A stretch of 64,000 bases of DNA from positions 25,702,501 to 25,766,500 of the forward strand of contig CM045733.1 in NCBI GenBank assembly GCA_024760905.1, written 5' to 3'. The translations under genes were made by a program, and so were the position numbers. The notes beneath the pieces were generated by a model that was given only the letters and a program-made list of their open reading frames with translations, was not told the DNA's origin and did no database searches. This DNA is from Plotosus lineatus (lineage: Eukaryota > Chordata > Actinopteri > Siluriformes > Plotosidae). Positions 59,063-64,000 of the stretch are shown here, piece by piece. Numbering within the stretch: position 1 is the first letter of the stretch; each line of letters opens with the position of its first letter.

Positions 59063-59204
59063 ATTTTAGTTTTATATAATACCTTTTAATGATAGTACTC
59101 TTATTCCATGCTCTAGTGAATCAGACTTCAAAGCGCTTCTATAAAAAGCTCTGGGAAGGACATCTGCCAAATGGCGTGAATGTAGACTGTAGGCAAGCAG
59201 AAAC

Positions 59205-59226
59205 CACCCCCCCCCCCCCCCCCCCC
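59205..59226. repeat. Poly(C) run
   Basis: About 22 consecutive C. Confidence 0.95.
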
Positions 59227-59762
59227 GCAGTCACTCAGGATCCGTCTTGATGTAATCTCTGACAATCGTACACTGCTTTTCCAATTAATATTCTCTTTTT
59301 CATATATTTCTGGTTATTTGGTGTTGTAACTTCATGTATGTTCTCAAATCTCTTTCAGCCTCTCTCAATTCCATTTAGTTTGCCTTTCCTTTTATAACCT
59401 GTGATCAAGGTAATTCCAAAATATAATAACGACAACATGTACAATACATAATGAATGGATCCGTTATTAACAAATCCCCAACAGGTTTGATCGTTGATCA
59501 GTGATTCCTTCTTTTCAAAAATATCTTTCATTTTTCTCTCTCACAAGCATGAGAGGCTGAGAATGGTATTTCTTCTCCCCTTTAGCTTACCATCAGGTAT
59601 AGGGAGGCTTCATCTGTTATTAGGCCATGCCAGTGAGGAGCTTTTTGGTGATTGCATTGATCCCATAAGAGTGTGAAATGAGCTACTAACAGGGCAATTA
59701 AAGTCGAATATGTGTGCTGTTCAGCCACATGTTGTGATTTTATGACTTTCTAAAGAGTAAAT
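59227..59762. other. Unique sequence, possible LINE flank
   Basis: No clear feature. It may belong to the LINE remnant that follows. Confidence 0.4.
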
Positions 59763-60010
59763 GAAGTGCTGGATATTAGTGCATACTTTTATTAACTCCA
59801 TGTTGGACTATTGCAAATTCATTGCTGTCTGGAAGCTCTAATAGTATTGAAAATGCTTTGCAAAACAACAGCAGGAGCTCTTTAAAATGCTGGGAAGATT
59901 GGCCTCAGTTTGCAGTTCATAATGAAAACAAAATCCTTTTGGTAATATTTAAAATGATATAAGATAGAAGAGACTTTAAAAAATCTCCCCGAGTCATGTG
60001 TACTCATGTT
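59763..60010 (+). mobile_element. Old LINE remnant (L2/CR1/Rex1-like)
   Basis: A plus-strand reading near 59780 gives LVHTFINSMLDYCKFIAVW, like the FISSRLDYCNSLL motif after the palm of CR1/L2-group reverse transcriptases. A later piece (LGRLASVCSS) is too decayed to place. Stops occur every 20-30 codons. Confidence 0.5.
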
Positions 60011-60309
60011 CACAGTATAAAATGCATGTCTGCCTGTGGAAACAAAATACAATGACATGTTTACTGTAATACTGTAGCTGTGTTTGAAACCATGCTGAAA
60101 GTCTTTAGTTTACTTATTATATATTATAATGAGCGTCCTGCTCCAATAAGCGCCCCACCTCTCTGTGTTTTTTTTTTTTTGTTTGTTTGTTTGTGTGTTT
60201 GTTTGTTTGGGGGTTTTTTTAATACTAACTATAACCTAAACTAGAATATCACACATTAACATTGTTAAAGAGAGAGTAAAAATGTAGGCATCCTTCCTGG
60301 AGAGTCTCT

Positions 60310-60315
60310 CTCTCG

Positions 60316-60397
<82 letters not shown>
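60310..60397. repeat. Compound (CT)n(CA)n microsatellite
   Basis: CT units with CG variants (60305-60348) join about 24 CA units. Confidence 0.95.
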
Positions 60398-60400
<3 letters not shown>

Positions 60401-61374
60401 ATGTATCAGGCTTTATAATGACGTGGTGTACATTTTTCTCTTGATGAAGCCAATAATTTTCCTCTTAGAGCTACATACTCATTTTGAGTAATAGCTCCAT
60501 TGTAAAATGTTATTTGTGAATTTGTTAAAAAAATCTTTTCTATAACACGCTGCTTCAATTTTTCAGACAAGACACATGCACCCAACCAGCATAAACCCTT
60601 TTGAAATCTACAGCGCTTTAGTTAATTTGAAGTGCACCCCGGCATTTTTTATAGTTTCCCGCTGCCATTAGAACAGCACTCCACCTTCTATTACCCGGTA
60701 ATTAACCACGATTCAGCAACCATGCAAAGTATGCAGAAGTATCTGACTCCGACTGGTTCGGCACACAATATTCTATTGACACTTCAACCAATTAGCATGA
60801 AGGGTTTGTGAAAACATGTTCTTATAAACAGGAATTATGCATCATTTCACAATAACTATGAGGTTGGTGATCCAGGAAATATGTAATAAACAAAGTGGAA
60901 GACAAAATAAATTTACTATTAGTTTGAAGTAAGAAGTTATTATGTTAAGGTTGGTAGTGGAACAGTGGATATTGGTGCAACTTTACAGCTGTGAGATAGC
61001 CAGCTTGAATCCAAAGCTGTGAGGAAATTCAGTGCATGTTTCATGCAGATCCATGTGATTTTATTTCCTTTAGGTTTCTTCCCAATATACAAAATCATGC
61101 CAGTAGCTAGATTAGCTTCATCAAATTGGAAAAACGTGACATTTGTTGAACTGACATACTGAGGTGTACTCAAGGCTGTATTTCTTGTGTTTCTTGAATA
61201 AAATCCAGATCCGCAGTAATCCTACTAGGACCAAGAACTTATTGAAACTGACTGAATGGTTGAATGGATGAAGGAACCAGCAGAGTGGATATATTTTTAT
61301 CACTCTACTAAATGTAATGAATACATTTTTTTTTTTTTCTGGGTTTGTTTCCAAAGGTTATCAAATGATATCCC
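60398..61374. other. Unique sequence, candidate regulatory block
   Basis: 60560-60800 is repeat-free and has several TAATTA-like homeodomain-type sites (TAGTTAATTTG, GGTAATTAACC, CCAATTAGCATG). From 60950 a faint SINE-B pattern may be present. No gene. Confidence 0.4.
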
Positions 61375-61480
61375 ATTTGGAGTCTTGGGTTCCACGACGG
61401 CATTTCTGTATGGAGTTTGCATGATCTCCCCATGCTTATGTAACTTTCAGCTAGGTACTCCAGTTTCTTTCCTCAGTACA
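61375..61480 (+). mobile_element. SINE-B middle fragment
   Basis: TTTCTGTATGGAGTTTGCAT, ATCTCCCCATGCTTATG and GGTACTCCAGTTTC in SINE-B order. No head or tail. A (TTCATC)n hexamer tract follows at about 61492-61517. Confidence 0.65.
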
Positions 61481-61518
61481 ATACATTAGGCTTCATCTTC
61501 ATCTTCATCTTCATCTGC

Positions 61519-61670
61519 TTAATTGGGGCAGTGGTGGCCTGGTGGTAAAAGGTACTGGATCACTGATCCTAAGGTTGGGGGTTCAAGCTCCACTCTCCAC
61601 AAGGTTGTTACTGCCCCCCCAGTGGAGCTAACTGGGTTATCAAAGGGCGGCCGTGTCTCCCACTGTCTAA
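61519..61670 (+). mobile_element. SINE-A head and body fragment
   Basis: Runs from GGGGCAGTGGTGGCCTGGTG through GGTTATCAAAGGGCGGCC to CCACTGTCTAAAATT, then stops. The tail is absent, so its A1/A2 type is unknown. Confidence 0.8.
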
Positions 61671-61705
61671 AATTAAGTAAAATTCATCACATTATTGTAG
61701 GTTAT

Positions 61706-62074
61706 GGAGCGGTGGTGGCCTGGTGGGAGCGATGGTGGTCTGGTGGTAGAGGGCAATGGATTGCTGATTCTAGGGTTGGGGGTTTGAGTCCCACTCTCCA
61801 CAAGGTTGTCACTGTCCCGCCAAGTGCAGCTAACTGGGTTATCAAAGGCCGGCCGTGTCTCCCACTGTCTATGGTGAGAGGTTCATGTAAAAAAACCATT
61901 GCTGACTTTCATAAAGAGTAGCGGCATAGCCTTCAGCGTGTTTCCGCCCCTTGCTAATGGGTTGTGTCAGGAAGGGCATCCGACGTAAAAACCTACGCCA
62001 AATCAAACATGCGAATCACAGATTCGCTGTGGCGACCACTGAGAAAAAGGGAACAGCCGAAAGGAAAAGAAGAA
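61706..62074 (+). mobile_element. SINE-A1 with duplicated head start
   Basis: GAGCGGTGGTGGCCTGGTGG (61707) is followed at once by a second head start, GAGCGATGGTGGTCTGGTGG. Body and LINE-R-type tail follow, ending CAGCCGAAAGGAAAAGAAG. Confidence 0.87.
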
Positions 62075-62084
62075 CTTCAGCCAC

Positions 62085-62360
62085 TTAATCTGGGGTCGGG
62101 TTGGAGGGGCTGCGGCCTAAACAATGGGATCCAGATGTCCCTCTCCCCAGCCACTTCCACCAGCTCTTCCGGGGGGGGGGGGGGGGTACACCGAGGTGTT
62201 CCCAGACCAACTGAGAGGTATAATCCCTCCAGCATGTTCTAGGTCGACCCAGGGGTCTCTTCCCGGGTGGACGTGTCCGAAACACCACACCAGGGAGGCA
62301 TTCGCATTCGGGGGCATCCTAACCAGATGCCCGAGCCACCTCAGCTGGCTCCTCTCAGTT
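62085..62360 (-). mobile_element. Rex3 3'-end fragment
   Basis: The minus strand encodes the C-terminal block (SQLRWLGHLVRMP, GKRPLGRPRTCWRDY) and the Rex3 3' end. It is 5'-truncated at about 62360. A 20-G run (62168-62187) interrupts the segment encoding the PPGE-like stretch. Confidence 0.85.
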
Positions 62361-62545
62361 AGGCTGACTAATTGTTCCGAATTGGTCTTAGGTGTGAGTG
62401 GGAATGGCTCTGTGTGTATAGGTTGGCCCTGTGATGGAATGGTGAGCTGTTTCAGGGTGTACCTCACTTTCGTCCAGAGTCAGAGTCTGAGATAGGCTTT
62501 AGCCTCCGCACAACCCTGGTAGGATTAGTCAGTTCGGCAAATGTA
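62361..62545 (+). mobile_element. SINE-B 3' part
   Basis: It starts TAGGCTGACTAATTGTTCCG and ends with an L2-type tail (GTTTCAGGGTGTACCTCAC, GGTAGGATTAG). The 5' half is missing where the Rex3 fragment joins. Confidence 0.75.
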
Positions 62546-62940
62546 ATCCCAATAAATATTTTTCGCCTCAAATTCATAATTGTACAGCGTTTAAAACAGC
62601 GATGGGTGAAACCGTGACTTAACTCAAAGGGTATTTTGTATAGAGAGATGGCTAGGATACTTATGTTTATTTTATTTATTTATTTTTAATCTCACACAGA
62701 CATTTATTACTTTTATTTTACATGCATTTTCTAAGAAAGGTAGTTGGTTTTATTCCTATTACTTTTTTAACTAAATAAAAATCAGTCATGCCGTTGATTA
62801 ATTCTGAAAATATCCAGAATTCTTCTTCCCTTTTGTCTTAATTAGACCAACATGCCATGTTTGGCAAAGAGACAGAGTTTGTGGAGGATGGATAGAGTGC
62901 TTCTCACTGGAGAGTGGTCTAGTTTTTTTCTGGAAGGATC
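62546..62940. other. Unique A/T-rich sequence
   Basis: No recognised feature. Confidence 0.5.
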
Positions 62941-62949
62941 TTAAGAGAC

Positions 62950-63182
62950 CAAGTGACAGATGAAAGAATCTGGCACACATGGAGTCGGACTCCCAGTGGT
63001 CTTGTCAACATCACGATTAGACCCTCACTCCAACTGCCACGAGTTTCATAAAACTTTGAAATAAAAAGACAGAAAAGAACTGTGAGCCAATGAAAGGAAA
63101 GAGAAACGCAGACACACAGACCAACCGATGGGTAAGACAAGGATATGTGGACAAATAATGATGAAGTGAGTGACAAAGAAGA

Positions 63183-63228
<46 letters not shown>

Positions 63229-63798
63229 AATGAAAAGAAAAACATACAGAGAAAAAGTATGGGTGGATAGAGAGAGAAGGGAATAAGTAAACAGAGGGCA
63301 CTGAATACAGGAGAATACAAAAATAAAGAAAAGGATCATGAAAGACGGAAGGCAAGAATATGAGGTGACAGAATAAAAGAAGAAGATGAGAGAAAGAACG
63401 AATAAAGGGAGTACACGGAGAGATAGAGAGACAATATGAAGTTGCTGGATGTGTTGGTATACAGAAGGACTGAATGCAAAGACTGAAAGAATGTGAAGAT
63501 GGGAAGACAGAGAATGAAGAGAGTAGGTGTAGAAAAAAAAGAGGAATGAAGGAAGACGATTAAAGTAAATGTAAAAGTGAACAAAAAAAAGTGACGGAAA
63601 AGCAGAAAGAAAGGAGATGGATGGAAATTGAGGAACAGATTGAACAAAAAGAGATAGAATGAAACAGATAAAAGGAGAAGGACAGAAGGAAGGGACCGGA
63701 TGGAGAGGCTGAAGAATAGAATTATAGGATGTAAAGAGAAATACAGGAAGAGCATAAAGAGAGCAGGTTGAAAGAGAGAGAGAGAGAGAGAGAGAGAG
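62950..63798. repeat. Long purine-rich (GA-rich) tract
   Basis: The plus strand is strongly biased to A and G, with pure GA runs at 63188-63225 and 63773-63799 and degenerate GAAA/GAGA/AAGA units between. The long minus-strand open frames here are low-complexity serine/leucine readings of this tract and not genes. Confidence 0.85.
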
Positions 63799-63858
63799 CT
63801 CACTGGTATCAGGATTCGGCCTTTTGACCCATTGCACTCTGTGGCTGAGCATTCAGAG

Positions 63859-63861
<3 letters not shown>

Positions 63862-63941
<80 letters not shown>
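63862..63941. repeat. (GT)n microsatellite
   Basis: About 40 GT units. Confidence 0.97.
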
Positions 63942-63945
<4 letters not shown>

Positions 63946-64000
63946 AGTAGAGGCTGCACTCCCAATCTAACCCTGTTGTGTGTAATTGGCTGTCATCCAC

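Noticed and set aside
63046..63965. Open frames of 133-268 codons on the minus strand
   Set aside because: They are serine/leucine/phenylalanine-rich readings of a purine-rich tract and a GT repeat. Overlapping frames are equally open, which reflects composition and not coding.

Overview
The window is repeat-rich vertebrate DNA, most likely an intergenic or intronic stretch of a teleost fish. The teleost call rests on a near full-length Rex3-type RTE retrotransposon (stretches matching my memory of the two standard fish Rex3 PCR primers occur at about 3222-3241 and 3663-3683), on tRNA-derived SINEs with fish L2-type tails, on a Tc1 transposon and on very dense CA/TA microsatellites. I found no convincing host protein-coding exon, rRNA or true tRNA gene. 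Every recognisable coding stretch belongs to a decayed mobile element.

Names used here are local. SINE-A is a tRNA-like SINE whose head reads GGGCAGTGGTGGYCTRGTGG. It has two 3' versions: A1 (tail shared with LINE-R) and A2 (L2-type tail ending in GAATGAATG). SINE-B has a head reading GGGCGGCACGGTGGCGTAGT and usually the same L2-type tail. LINE-R is an APE/RT-type LINE, probably of the RTE group. M1 is a ~450-560 bp TA-flanked non-autonomous DNA element with ends CAGGGATCCCTC. H1 is a ~560 bp hAT-like element with ends CAGTGCTTCTCAA and 8-bp target duplications. T1-T6 are pogo/Tigger-like elements, TA-flanked, several keeping a trace of the transposase N-terminus.

Layout: 1-5 kb, H1 copy split by Rex3. 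5-10 kb, T1, SINE-A copies, a fold-back element and T2. 10-13 kb, M1, a solo LTR and a truncated LINE-R. 13-24 kb, SINE-A/B/C and M1 copies, T6, and unique DNA with an old repeat. 24-28 kb, old SINE-B, an inverted decayed Rex3 and M1. 29-36 kb, SINEs nested in SINEs and the composite T4 element. 36-43 kb, microsatellites, T3, a Tc1 copy with an intact DDE triad but two stop codons, and T5. 43-54 kb, mostly unique DNA with H1, SINE and very long TA/CA tracts. 54-58 kb, an M1 copy holding a full-span LINE-R and a SINE-A1 at the same target site. 58-64 kb, SINE fragments, a LINE remnant, a Rex3 end and a long purine tract.

The elements interact as parasites and hosts of one another. LINE-R probably mobilised SINE-A1, and an L2-type LINE probably mobilised SINE-A2 and SINE-B. 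The target duplications allow a clear order of insertion to be read in at least eight nests. The strongest leads are a possible HDV-like ribozyme fold at the Rex3 5' end, the swapping of 3' tails on one SINE head, and a SINE tail that looks like the two ends of LINE-R joined together.
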